Assembly (NCBI GenBank): GCA_028278145.1
Contig: JANQEV010000077.1
Span: forward strand, 43,101-107,100
Reading direction: 5' to 3'
DNA from: Chromatiales bacterium
GTDB taxonomy: Bacteria > Pseudomonadota > Gammaproteobacteria > Chromatiales > Chromatiaceae
Length of the DNA stretch: 64,000 nt
The position numbers and the translations under genes are program-made. The notes beneath the pieces are model-generated. The model worked only from the letters and a program-made list of their open reading frames with translations, was not told the DNA's origin and made no database searches. Below are positions 18,363-26,792 of the stretch, piece after piece (the first letter of the stretch is position 1; the number at the start of each line of letters is the position of its first letter).

Positions 18363-18376
18363 TTGATTAACATCAA
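18363..18376. promoter_or_regulatory. Perfect FNR/Anr/DNR-type binding site
   Basis: TTGAT-TAAC-ATCAA matches the FNR/Anr consensus TTGATNNNNATCAA at all ten defined positions. TAGATA at 18400-18405 could serve as a -10 and would put the site centre at about -42.5, near the usual class II activator position. The start of the small gene at 18426 follows within 15 bp. Activation under low oxygen or by nitric oxide (DNR) is inferred. Confidence 0.7.
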
Positions 18377-18425
18377 ATCTCCAGGTATTGATGTATAGTT
18401 AGATATTAAAGATATCCAGATATCA

Positions 18426-18863
18426 GTGAGTACTATGTTTGTTGTCGATGACCCAATGCTGGCCCTGATCGCGCGCTTTGTCGTGGATTTCGATCGATTG
18501 GATGTCACCAATCAAGAGTTCCTGCAAAAACAGGCTGAGTCCATCAAGGACTACGTATCACAATACCCAGAAGAACAAAAAACCGAAAAGGCACTGGAGT
18601 GGATAGAGGCATACGCCAAACAGTATCGCGCTGACTGGCAACAGTCTGTTATAAATGAACGCATAACCCAGAGGCGCTGCCCGGACTGTCCACTTATTGG
18701 TCATGGCAGCAACTCCCACTGCGAGATTCACGACCGTTGGGTTGAACTACTAAAGAACTACATGGATAAAGAGATCAACTCGCGAAAATACGTGGAAGAG
18801 ACCCTGGAGCTACTGACTCAACATAAAGACGACCTTAAGATCAGGAAGATCTCTGGAGCCTGA
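18426..18863 (+). CDS. Small conserved-looking protein with CxxC-x10-CxxH metal-site motif, behind an FNR box
   Basis: A 145-residue soluble, mostly helical, acidic protein that I do not recognise. The start is GTG at 18426 or ATG at 18435; neither has a strong ribosome-binding site. Residues about 87-104 read CPDCPLIGHG...HCEIH, so three Cys and one His could bind zinc or an iron-sulfur cluster. The C-terminal part is a charged helix. A perfect FNR site lies 50 bp upstream, so anaerobic or nitrosative control is likely. No operon partner is present; the convergent gene ends at 18947. The function cannot be assigned. Confidence 0.75.
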   Translation: MSTMFVVDDPMLALIARFVVDFDRLDVTNQEFLQKQAESIKDYVSQYPEEQKTEKALEWIEAYAKQYRADWQQSVINERITQRRCPDCPLIGHGSNSHCEIHDRWVELLKNYMDKEINSRKYVEETLELLTQHKDDLKIRKISGA

Positions 18864-18946
18864 AGAAGCGTGCCCTTCTAACATATGAGAAAGCTCAGCT
18901 AACAAAGTCAAACAGAAAGCACTTCAGCTAGATTGAACTGGTAATC

Positions 18947-21589
18947 TTATTTGGTTTGAGCATGTTTAGTTTGCTCTTCTGCATATTCAGCAAACTGCTC
19001 GCCAACATCCGTAACCACCTCATCAGAACCATCGCCGAAATGGAGAGTGGCATCAGACAGCTCTGTTGGCTCTCCAATGTAGAATCCTTGTGCATAATCG
19101 ACACCACAATCGATTAAATACTTAAGAATCTCCCTATTCTCCACATATTCAGCAATTGTCTTTTTGCCCAGGGAGTGAGCAATATTATTAATTGATTTAA
19201 CGATGGCGCGGTCGCTGCTGTCGGTAGCAACACCACGTACAAAAAGACCATCAATTTTTATGTAATCTACTGGCAAGTGCTTTAAGTGTGAAAACGATGA
19301 AAAGCCGCTTCCAAAATCGTCTAATGCAAAATAGCAGCCAATGGTCCTCAATCGGGTAATCAGTTCATTGGCTAAAGCAAGATTCGATACCGCCGATGTC
19401 TCCGTGATTTCAAACAGCAACTTGCTTGGATCGAGATTCAGCTCAATAATCCGTTGTTCGATCACATCGATAATTTGTGTCTTTGCGATAGTTTGCCCAG
19501 AGAGATTTATAGCGAAGGTACCTGAATAGCCCTTCCGTTGCAGTTTCGCCAGTCTTTCAAAAGCTGCATTCACCACCCACAAATCAATCTCATCCATCAT
19601 GTTGAAACGCTCTGCAGTTGGCAGAAAAGCCCCTGGATAGACGATACCTAATTCAGGGTCCTGCAATCTAAGGAGAATCTCATCATGTCGATGCTCATGG
19701 TGCAGATTGGCAAGCAATCCTTCCTTGAAATCTTCTCCATTACCCTTCAATAGCTCACCCATTATACCTTGTATGGGTATGATTGATTGGCTGTGCAACA
19801 CCAGGCGACCCTGTTCTAGCGCATCATGAATTCGCGTAGACCATCCCAAATCCAGGTCCATGTTTTGCTTACTATCATTTTCCGGCACAAACAGATGAAC
19901 CTGATTTCGACCTTCATTCTTAGCGATATGACAAGCTATATCCGCATTAGCAAGTACTTCACCTGCTGATTCAGTGGTACTGTCAATCATGGCTATGCCA
20001 AAGCTACCATTAACCTTATATTGTTTGTCATTGTAGACAAACATATATTGCTCCAGCATCTTGCGGTAGGCATTAGCTATACTCTCCACTTCATCTTTTT
20101 TCACGTTCCTGAGTATTAACGCGAATTCGTCACCACCGAGCCTTGCCAACAGATCGGCAGTACGCAGACGCGACGACAGCATCTGTGCAATTTCCATCAA
20201 CAACTGATCACCCGCAACATGACCTGCTGTATCATTCACATACTTGAAGCGGTCCAGATCAACATATAGCAGCGCACTGAGTTCATCACTGCGCTGGCTC
20301 TTTTGTACCTCTTGCGTCAATTGCTCTTCGAAATGCCTGCGATTTAACAGCTTGGTCAGTACATCATGGTTGGCCTGCCAGCGCAGCTCTTCTTCAAGCA
20401 GTTTTCGATCTGAGATATCACGAAAAGCAACTACTGAGCCTTCACGTTCACCTTCGATAGTCAGGGGGTAAACAGTACACTCAACCTGTATTGGGCTACC
20501 CGATCTATGCCAGAACACAGTCTCTCTAGCTTGTACTGAATAACCCTGCTCATAGGCTATTTGCAGAAAGCTGTCCTCAGCACTGATCTCCACTCCATCA
20601 TGCTCTGCATAGTGGAAAATCTTGTGCGCATACTCACCTATAAAATCACGCTCAATATCTATACCCAGAATATTCATACAGGCAGGGTTAATAAAAGATA
20701 TGCGTCCTTCAGTATCGACACCATAGACACCTTCACCTACCGACTGGAGAATACCACCCAGACGCATGCGCTCTTTTTCTATAGACTTGCGAGCACGTAT
20801 ATGGCGACTCATTGCATTAATACGCGCCAGGAATAGATCTTCACTTTCGTTTTTAAACATGCACTCAACAGCACCGGCCTCAAGACACTCTTTAATCGCA
20901 TGGTCCAGGTAGGTGCCGGTGATAATGGCGCTGGTCATCCTTGATGTTCTTTGATCCCCTGCCAGTTTGCGACAGAGAACATCACCATTTGCTTCCGGCA
21001 TAAAATAGTCAATGATAGCAATATCAAAATCTGAGCTGACAGCTTTATCAAATCCCTCAGCAACGGTCGCTGCAGTCTCAGCATAATAGCCATGCTCAGA
21101 TAATAGCTTCTTGAATTTGTACCTGACAGTGACTGAATCATCCACAAACAGGACGCGAATCTGCGGCTCTACAATTACCTCACGATCAACCTGTTCAACC
21201 TCATTCGCTTGCGCCTTTTCATGCAGGGAAAGGAGTATGCTGCGGCTCTCGCGGTAGTCATGCCAGTGCAGAAGTTCAGTATTAGGACGGGAGGCAACAC
21301 ACTGTTCAATCGAACTATCCGCAATCTGCGCCAGCAACACTATAACCAAGCTGGAATACTCTTGGGTGCATATGGTTGCAAAGAATTTCTGGGAGGCCTC
21401 TGAGGGCTTTTTGGGCCAACCAACAACGGCAGCATCTAGTCGCTGCTCATTATTGTTATGCCTTAGCAGTATCCTGTGCCCATCTGCATAGTCACTGGCA
21501 ATAATGACATCGAAGCCGGCCTTTACCAGCACATTTTTCTGCACGTGGCGAATCGTTGGGGAATCTTCGAGAAGTAGTACTCTGAGCAA
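18947..21589 (-). CDS. REC-REC-PAS-GGDEF-EAL cyclic-di-GMP signalling protein
   Basis: An 880-residue cytoplasmic protein. Residues 1-120 form a receiver-like domain that keeps the acidic pair (LLLEDSP) but has AAVVGWP where the phosphorylatable Asp belongs. A second receiver at about 145-265 looks complete (FVDDS, IIDYFMP, CMFKNES). A PAS domain follows (about 275-395). The GGDEF domain has an intact RLGGDEF and an RTAD inhibitory site. The EAL domain reads EILLR at the signature but keeps FEITET, LDDFGSGFSS and AEYVEN. It may both make and degrade c-di-GMP. It is monocistronic, convergent with the FNR-box gene. Confidence 0.9.
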   Translation of the reverse strand: MLRVLLLEDSPTIRHVQKNVLVKAGFDVIIASDYADGHRILLRHNNNEQRLDAAVVGWPKKPSEASQKFFATICTQEYSSLVIVLLAQIADSSIEQCVASRPNTELLHWHDYRESRSILLSLHEKAQANEVEQVDREVIVEPQIRVLFVDDSVTVRYKFKKLLSEHGYYAETAATVAEGFDKAVSSDFDIAIIDYFMPEANGDVLCRKLAGDQRTSRMTSAIITGTYLDHAIKECLEAGAVECMFKNESEDLFLARINAMSRHIRARKSIEKERMRLGGILQSVGEGVYGVDTEGRISFINPACMNILGIDIERDFIGEYAHKIFHYAEHDGVEISAEDSFLQIAYEQGYSVQARETVFWHRSGSPIQVECTVYPLTIEGEREGSVVAFRDISDRKLLEEELRWQANHDVLTKLLNRRHFEEQLTQEVQKSQRSDELSALLYVDLDRFKYVNDTAGHVAGDQLLMEIAQMLSSRLRTADLLARLGGDEFALILRNVKKDEVESIANAYRKMLEQYMFVYNDKQYKVNGSFGIAMIDSTTESAGEVLANADIACHIAKNEGRNQVHLFVPENDSKQNMDLDLGWSTRIHDALEQGRLVLHSQSIIPIQGIMGELLKGNGEDFKEGLLANLHHEHRHDEILLRLQDPELGIVYPGAFLPTAERFNMMDEIDLWVVNAAFERLAKLQRKGYSGTFAINLSGQTIAKTQIIDVIEQRIIELNLDPSKLLFEITETSAVSNLALANELITRLRTIGCYFALDDFGSGFSSFSHLKHLPVDYIKIDGLFVRGVATDSSDRAIVKSINNIAHSLGKKTIAEYVENREILKYLIDCGVDYAQGFYIGEPTELSDATLHFGDGSDEVVTDVGEQFAEYAEEQTKHAQTK

Positions 21590-22121
21590 GGCAGTTTCCA
21601 GTTGGGGCTAGCAAACTGCGCTTAACCGTTAGTCTCTAAACGTGTAAAAAATGTATCGGCCTGGCAGCGGAATTCTTTAATAGACAACATTGATTACAGG
21701 TCGCCAACACCCAGTATTCACTGATTATTCCGCTAGTTAGACAATTCCATGGCGCTATCTCCATCGAATTGGAAACCTATTACCCTGATTTAAAAGTACT
21801 ATTCATTTTATTCCCAATACGAATCCGGACAATTGGTTTAGTAATTTGCGTCCTATTCCAGGAATACGCTACTCTCGATAAACCAGTTATCTGGGAATTT
21901 ATGATGTGATAGGGATTGTATTTCCCTAGGAGATAAAAAAACCCAGAGGTAGCAACACCTGCAGGCTTGGCCTGCATCGCTTGTAAAATTGACTCACTGT
22001 CCTGATATTGTTGTGTAACTGCAGGCAACAGATGCACTGGATCTGAACCAGGCATTAATTCATTTAACTGTTGCTACTATTGGCTTATACGCTTCTGTAG
22101 AAAGGAAACCCACTCAGAACC
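21590..22121. other. 532-bp gap upstream of lon with no supported gene
   Basis: This is a divergent gap between the REC-GGDEF-EAL gene and lon. A 91-codon frame on the minus strand (21780-22055) has no ribosome-binding site and no recognisable motif, so it is not called. A GCAGGC-TTG-GCCTGC hairpin lies at about 21961-21975. I found no clear heat-shock (RpoH) promoter consensus before lon. Confidence 0.4.
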
Positions 22122-24536
22122 ATGAACGATAATAACAACGACCTACCCCAGAACGACGATGTATTTGATCATGCCCTGGTGAAATCTGGCGAAGTGATGC
22201 CAGGTGTAATCCACCTGCTTCCTGTAACCAGTAGACCTTTCTTTCCAGGACAGGCGGTACCACTGATGATGGAAGAGGCACACTGGAGCCCCACCTTTAA
22301 TTCCATGGCGGATAAATCCACCAGCATTCTGGGCATAGTCCTGGCAGACGCACCCACGGCAGAAACTGCCCAGCCAGAAGACTTTCGGCGTATCGGCGTA
22401 GTAGGACATGTACACCGCATTCAGCAGATTGAAGACCGACTGCAGGTACTGGTGGAGTTCGTGCAGCGGTTTGAGATCCAAAAGGTGATGACCAGCACCG
22501 ATCCGTTCATCGCACAGGTGGACTATCTGCCGGAACCCAGCGGCAAACCAAACCGCGAGATAAAATCCTATGCCCTGGCCATCATCAACACCATCAAGGA
22601 GCTGCTACCGCTAAACCCGCTGTATGCTGAAGAGCTACGCATGTTCCTGGACCGCTTTGGCCCAGAAGACCCATCCCACCTGGCGGACTTTGCTGCCAGC
22701 CTCACCTCCTCCAATAAGAAACAGCTACAGGGGGTATTGGAGGCAGTAGAGCTACTGCCGCGTATGGAGCGGGTTCTGGTATTGCTCAACAACGAACTGG
22801 AGATGGCCCGCGCCCAGCACGAGATCCGTAAATCGGTGGAAGAGCGCATGGACAAGCAGCAGCGGGAATTCTTCCTGCGCGAGCAGCTCAAATCCATCCA
22901 GCAGGAGCTAGGCATAGCCAAGGATGACCGTACTGCAGAGTTGGACAAATTTACAGAACGACTCGAGAGTCTGACCCTGACCAAGCAGGCCCAGGAGCGC
23001 CTGGACGAGGAGATGGACAAGCTAGCCATGCTGGAGACCGGATCTCCCGAGTATGCCGTGACTCGCAACTACCTGGACTGGATCACCCTGCTACCCTGGG
23101 GCAAACACTCCGAAGACAAACTGGATATGGCCTATGCGCGTAAGGCCCTGGATAAGGACCACTACGGCCTGGACGACGTAAAAGAGCGCATACTGGAGTT
23201 TCTGGCCGTGGGCATTATGAAAAAGGAGATCAGCGGCTCCATCGTACTGTTTGTGGGCCCTCCAGGAGTGGGCAAGACATCTATAGGCAAATCCATAGCC
23301 GAGGCCCTGGGGCGTGAATTCTACCGCTTCTCTCTGGGTGGCATACGCGATGAGGCCGAGATAAAAGGCCACCGCCGCACTTACATAGGGGCCATGCCCG
23401 GCAAGTTCATTCAATCCATGAAGGAGGTGGGTACTGAGAATCCGGTAATCATGCTGGATGAGATTGACAAGGTGGGAGCCTCCTATCAAGGAGATCCTGC
23501 CTCGGCCCTGCTGGAGGTACTGGACCCGGAGCAGAACAGCGAGTTTCTAGATCATTACCTGGACCTGCGTTTCGATCTCTCCAAGGTGCTGTTTCTGTGC
23601 ACTGCCAACCAGTTGGACACCATACCGCGCCCCCTGTTGGACCGTATGGAGGTAATTCCGCTGTCTGGTTACATCGCCAGTGAGAAGCTACAGATCGCCC
23701 GTAGGTATCTGCTGCCCAGACAACTGGAACGGGCCGGTCTCAAGCGCAGCCAGGTCAAGATTAACGCCCCTGTGCTGCGCGCCATAATCGAGGGTTATGC
23801 CCGGGATGCTGGAGTACGCCGACTGGAGAAACAGATCGGCAAGATCGTACGCAAATGTGTGGTCAAGATCCTGGAAGGGGCCAAGACCCCCATCAGTATC
23901 CAGAAAGAGGAATTGAAAGAGTATTTGGGCAACCCCCTGTTTCGCGAGGAGCGCAGCATAACCGGACCGGGAGTAGTAACCGGCCTGGCCTGGACCGCCA
24001 TGGGTGGAGCCACCCTAACCATCGAGGCAGTCAAAACCCATGGCTTCAACCGTGGCTTTAAACTAACCGGCCAGTTGGGTGACGTGATGCGGGAATCTGC
24101 TGAGATCGCCTACGGCTACATCATCGGCCACGCAGAAGAGTTTGGTGCTGACCCGGGCTTTTTTGAGAAGAGCTTCATCCATCTACATGTACCGGCTGGC
24201 GCCACCCCCAAGGATGGCCCCAGTGCCGGTATTACCATGGCTAGTGCCCTATTGTCGCTGGCCCGGGGTGAGCAGTTGGCACGCCCCCTGGCCATGACCG
24301 GTGAGATGACCCTGACCGGTGAAGTATTCCCTGTGGGTGGTATCCGGGAGAAGGTGATCGCCGCCCGACGCACCGGGATCAAGGAACTGATCATCCCCAA
24401 GGAGAACCAGGGGGACTATGAGGAGGTCCCGGAACACATTCGGAAAGGGATCAAGGTGCACTTTGTAGCCCACTTCGAAGAGATGGTTCCACTGCTATTC
24501 AAAAAACCGCGTAAGGGCACCAGAAAATCGCTCTGA
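22122..24536 (+). CDS. lon: ATP-dependent Lon protease (apparent second paralogue)
   Basis: An 804-residue LonA-type protease. It has an N-terminal substrate-binding domain (LLPVTSRPFFPGQAVPL), a long coiled-coil region at about 215-310, and the AAA+ Walker A GPPGVGKTS near residue 385 with Walker B VIMLDEIDK. The C-terminal protease domain has the catalytic Ser in KDGPSAGITMA and Lys in GGIREKVIAA. It degrades misfolded and regulatory proteins. The N-terminus differs from the usual ELPVLPLRDVVVFP form, and clpX and hupB are not neighbours, so this may be a second Lon copy. AAAGGAAA lies upstream of the ATG. Confidence 0.95.
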   Translation: MNDNNNDLPQNDDVFDHALVKSGEVMPGVIHLLPVTSRPFFPGQAVPLMMEEAHWSPTFNSMADKSTSILGIVLADAPTAETAQPEDFRRIGVVGHVHRIQQIEDRLQVLVEFVQRFEIQKVMTSTDPFIAQVDYLPEPSGKPNREIKSYALAIINTIKELLPLNPLYAEELRMFLDRFGPEDPSHLADFAASLTSSNKKQLQGVLEAVELLPRMERVLVLLNNELEMARAQHEIRKSVEERMDKQQREFFLREQLKSIQQELGIAKDDRTAELDKFTERLESLTLTKQAQERLDEEMDKLAMLETGSPEYAVTRNYLDWITLLPWGKHSEDKLDMAYARKALDKDHYGLDDVKERILEFLAVGIMKKEISGSIVLFVGPPGVGKTSIGKSIAEALGREFYRFSLGGIRDEAEIKGHRRTYIGAMPGKFIQSMKEVGTENPVIMLDEIDKVGASYQGDPASALLEVLDPEQNSEFLDHYLDLRFDLSKVLFLCTANQLDTIPRPLLDRMEVIPLSGYIASEKLQIARRYLLPRQLERAGLKRSQVKINAPVLRAIIEGYARDAGVRRLEKQIGKIVRKCVVKILEGAKTPISIQKEELKEYLGNPLFREERSITGPGVVTGLAWTAMGGATLTIEAVKTHGFNRGFKLTGQLGDVMRESAEIAYGYIIGHAEEFGADPGFFEKSFIHLHVPAGATPKDGPSAGITMASALLSLARGEQLARPLAMTGEMTLTGEVFPVGGIREKVIAARRTGIKELIIPKENQGDYEEVPEHIRKGIKVHFVAHFEEMVPLLFKKPRKGTRKSL

Positions 24537-24624
24537 ATTTCCTGGTATCATTGCATCCTGGTATATCCAGGTCGATTGAGCCATATGATTCCATTCGCGC
24601 AAAGAGAACCCGGGTAATTGCTTA

Positions 24625-24690
24625 GTAGGCCAGAATAAGCGACGGCGTTTCTGGCGATTTGCCGGGAACACTACGTTTATCCCGGCCTAC
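24625..24690. repeat. REP-like inverted doublet (REPIN-type)
   Basis: Two related palindromic units lie in opposite orientation: 24625-24655 on the plus strand and 24661-24690 on the minus strand. Both begin GTAGGCC and share the pattern GTAGGCCrGrATAArCG. Each folds on its own: GCCAGAA pairs with TTCTGGC in the first, GCCGGGA with TCCCGGC in the second. The stems differ by compensating changes, so structure rather than sequence is kept. This is the hallmark of REP/REPIN elements. No associated RayT transposase is in the window. Confidence 0.65.
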
Positions 24691-24711
24691 CAGTTTCTTA
24701 GGCCAACCATG

Positions 24712-24757
24712 TAGCCCGAGTCTGGAGAATGGATTGATCATATCCGGTCTCGGGCTA
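24712..24757. repeat. Imperfect 15-bp inverted repeat between lon and nnrS
   Basis: TAGCCCGAG at 24712-24720 pairs perfectly with CTCGGGCTA at 24749-24757. Pairing extends inward over TCTGGA/TCCGGT with two mismatches, leaving a 16-nt loop. No T-run follows, so a plain Rho-independent terminator is unlikely. It may be another dispersed hairpin repeat, placed 49 bp before the nnrS start. Confidence 0.45.
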
Positions 24758-24805
24758 TAATCACCCGCTAGGATTTTTCTCACTCACATATTGAAGATAT
24801 ATATC

Positions 24806-26005
24806 ATGTTGAAACCCCACGCAGAACCACCCAGCCCCACTCTCAAAGCCAGCAGCAGCGCCTTGTTCGCCCTTGGCTTCAGACCATTTTTCAGCCTTGC
24901 CGGGATCTCTTCCGCCGTACTGCTGATAATCTGGCTGGGTATCTGGTCAGGCGCTCTGGGAGTATCCAGCTACTATGGCCCCATCCCATGGCACAGCCAC
25001 GAGATGCTGTTTGGTTATGCAGTGGCCATCATTGCCGGGTTTCTGCTCACTGCAGTCAGAAACTGGACCGGGGTCAACACTCCCAACGGCAGGCCTCTGA
25101 TGTTGCTGGCTCTGTTGTGGCTGGCCGGGCGCCTGCTCCCAGTGCTGGGTGATTTTGTTCCCGGGATGGTGATTGCCCTGGTGGACCTGGCATTCCTGCC
25201 AGCAGCGGCCCTGGCCATTAAACCGGCCCTGTGGCAGGGACAGATGAAGATCAACCGCATCTTCGTACCCATACTGCTGGTAATGGCCATCGCCAATCTC
25301 CTGACCCACCTGCAGTTCCTGGGACTGGCCACCACCTATAGCCGTGGTACCGACGCCATGCTGTATATGATCATCCTGGTAATCATATTTATTGGCGGAC
25401 GGGTGATGCCATTCTTCACCGAGGCGGTACTTCCGGATGCAAATGTTAAACGCAATCAGACCATTGAGACGACCTCAGCCGGAGCACTGGTGGCACTGGT
25501 ACTGGCTTCAATGCTCTACCCACATCCATGGGTTACAGGCGCCCTGGCTCTGGTTATTGCCGTAGCCCAGGTGATCCGCGTAATCGGCTGGCATGACAAA
25601 CGGGTATGGGGCATACCCATCCTGTGGGTGCTGTATACCGGCATGTTCTGGCTCATAATCGGCTTTTTTCTTAAGGCAGCGGCTGCTCTGGGCTTGGTCA
25701 ACACCAACCTGGCCACCCACTCCCTTACCGTGGGCGGTATCGGTATCCTCACCCTGGGAATGATGGCCCGTGTATCACTGGGCCATACCGGACGCCCCAT
25801 GCAGCCGGCCAAGATCATTGAGCTTAGTTTTATCCTGCTCAACATCGCGGCGGCCATACGGGTAATAGCCCCCATTTTCATTCCAGAGCAATATCAGCTT
25901 TTGGTACACCTGTCAGGTGGGGTCTGGGTGGTTAGTTTCATAATCTTCTGCATTATCTACCTGCCATTCCTTATGAAGCCGCGTGTTGACGGCAAGCCAG
26001 GATAA
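24806..26005 (+). CDS. nnrS: NnrS family membrane protein
   Basis: A 399-residue polytopic protein with about 12 membrane segments. The ATG at 24806 is preferred over an in-frame TTG at 24791. It shows the NnrS pattern near the N-terminus: ALGFRPFFSLAG, then WHSHEMLFGYA with conserved histidines. Further on are GGRVMPFF and a GMMARVSLGHTGRP segment. NnrS is known as a haem- and copper-containing membrane protein linked to nitric oxide stress and denitrification, though its precise activity is unsettled. The stop lies inside or just before the start region of a small downstream gene, so they probably form an operon. Confidence 0.9.
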   Translation: MLKPHAEPPSPTLKASSSALFALGFRPFFSLAGISSAVLLIIWLGIWSGALGVSSYYGPIPWHSHEMLFGYAVAIIAGFLLTAVRNWTGVNTPNGRPLMLLALLWLAGRLLPVLGDFVPGMVIALVDLAFLPAAALAIKPALWQGQMKINRIFVPILLVMAIANLLTHLQFLGLATTYSRGTDAMLYMIILVIIFIGGRVMPFFTEAVLPDANVKRNQTIETTSAGALVALVLASMLYPHPWVTGALALVIAVAQVIRVIGWHDKRVWGIPILWVLYTGMFWLIIGFFLKAAAALGLVNTNLATHSLTVGGIGILTLGMMARVSLGHTGRPMQPAKIIELSFILLNIAAAIRVIAPIFIPEQYQLLVHLSGGVWVVSFIIFCIIYLPFLMKPRVDGKPG

Positions 26006-26033
26006 TAGATACAGCATTGCAGTTATTGATGAT

Positions 26034-26480
26034 ATGGAGACAGCGCCAGTAGCAGAGAGCGAGTTCATGACAGCCTTCAGGGGTAGTTTTACCTCCGCCC
26101 TGCGCTGGCATCACCTGGATGCGCTCTGGGAACTGCTGGATGAGATAGCGGATGATAACTGGTTTGTCTACGCCATCGGTGAGCCACCACCTGAAGAGCC
26201 GGTGAGCGCTAACGACCTGCGGCGTTTTTTAAGTGAGATGGCAAGCTTTCTACGCCAGGAACATGATGAAGACTACTGCGGTATCGTCTATGCCGATAAT
26301 CTGCAGCAGCCATCGTTGATCAAGATCTATGACCCACACAATCTTGGAGTGTCATGTGGCTTCAGTGACAACCCACCACTGCCAGGTTGGGTTCTTAGCC
26401 GTATCCAGCCCTGCGACCTACCTTCCACCAGAGTAGTCCCGAATAACCGCCGACGCTGGTGGCGCAAGCTATTTGGCTAA
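26034..26480 (+). CDS. Uncharacterised small acidic protein coupled to nnrS
   Basis: A 148-residue soluble protein from the ATG at 26034. In-frame alternatives are a GTG at 25983, which overlaps nnrS by 23 bp, and an ATG at 26067. No start has a strong ribosome-binding site, so translational coupling is possible. The sequence is acidic and rich in aromatic residues (LRWHHLDALWELLDE, NWFVYAIGEPPPEEP), with a basic C-terminus (NNRRRWWRKLFG). I do not recognise the family. Position suggests a role with NnrS in nitrosative or oxygen-limited metabolism, which is inference. Confidence 0.72.
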   Translation: METAPVAESEFMTAFRGSFTSALRWHHLDALWELLDEIADDNWFVYAIGEPPPEEPVSANDLRRFLSEMASFLRQEHDEDYCGIVYADNLQQPSLIKIYDPHNLGVSCGFSDNPPLPGWVLSRIQPCDLPSTRVVPNNRRRWWRKLFG

Positions 26481-26792
26481 CGCATATTAAAGAACCTCTG
26501 ATTAAGTCGCTACAGATGGCATCTCAATCATCATGGTCTTAATCAGAGGCTCCTTCATTAAGAGTTATTGCAGATTATACGGGGGCACCCCAGGTACCTT
26601 TTTCTGCGAACCCGAAACCTGGTACCTATCAGATAAGTGGGTTTCTGTAACCTTAATGTAACAAAGCCATGCAATTATTGTATGCCAGCAAAAAAACAAC
26701 TAATAAATTAAAGAATAATGCACGCTGTCCGTTATAGCTATTAACACATCAACCAGGACAAGGAGGCGTCCATATATTCGATCCTGGTACCT
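26481..26792. other. 312-bp gap with hairpin and upstream region of the multi-PAS gene
   Basis: Contents: the inverted repeat at 26493-26551, listed separately; then CCTGGTACCTAT occurring twice (about 26617-26628 and 26783-26794), the second copy overlapping the ATG at 26793; and AAGGAGG at 26760-26766. That AAGGAGG would be an ideal ribosome-binding site but lies about 26 nt before the ATG, and no start codon in frame sits at normal spacing. No gene is called. Confidence 0.4.
26493..26551. repeat. Inverted repeat with CCTCTGATTAAG arms (terminator or mini-element end)
   Basis: CCTCTGATTAAG at 26495-26506 pairs perfectly with CTTAATCAGAGG at 26538-26549, across 31 nt. No long T-run follows, which weakens a terminator reading. 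AACCTCTGATTAAGTCG (26493-26509) recurs in inverse orientation with one mismatch at 35782-35798, and CCTCTGATTCA overlaps the uvrA stop at 40738. This looks like a dispersed repeat, perhaps solo ends of an insertion sequence. Confidence 0.5.

Noticed and set aside
21780..22055. 91-codon frame upstream of lon, minus strand
   Set aside because: No ribosome-binding site, no recognised family and no neighbour support.
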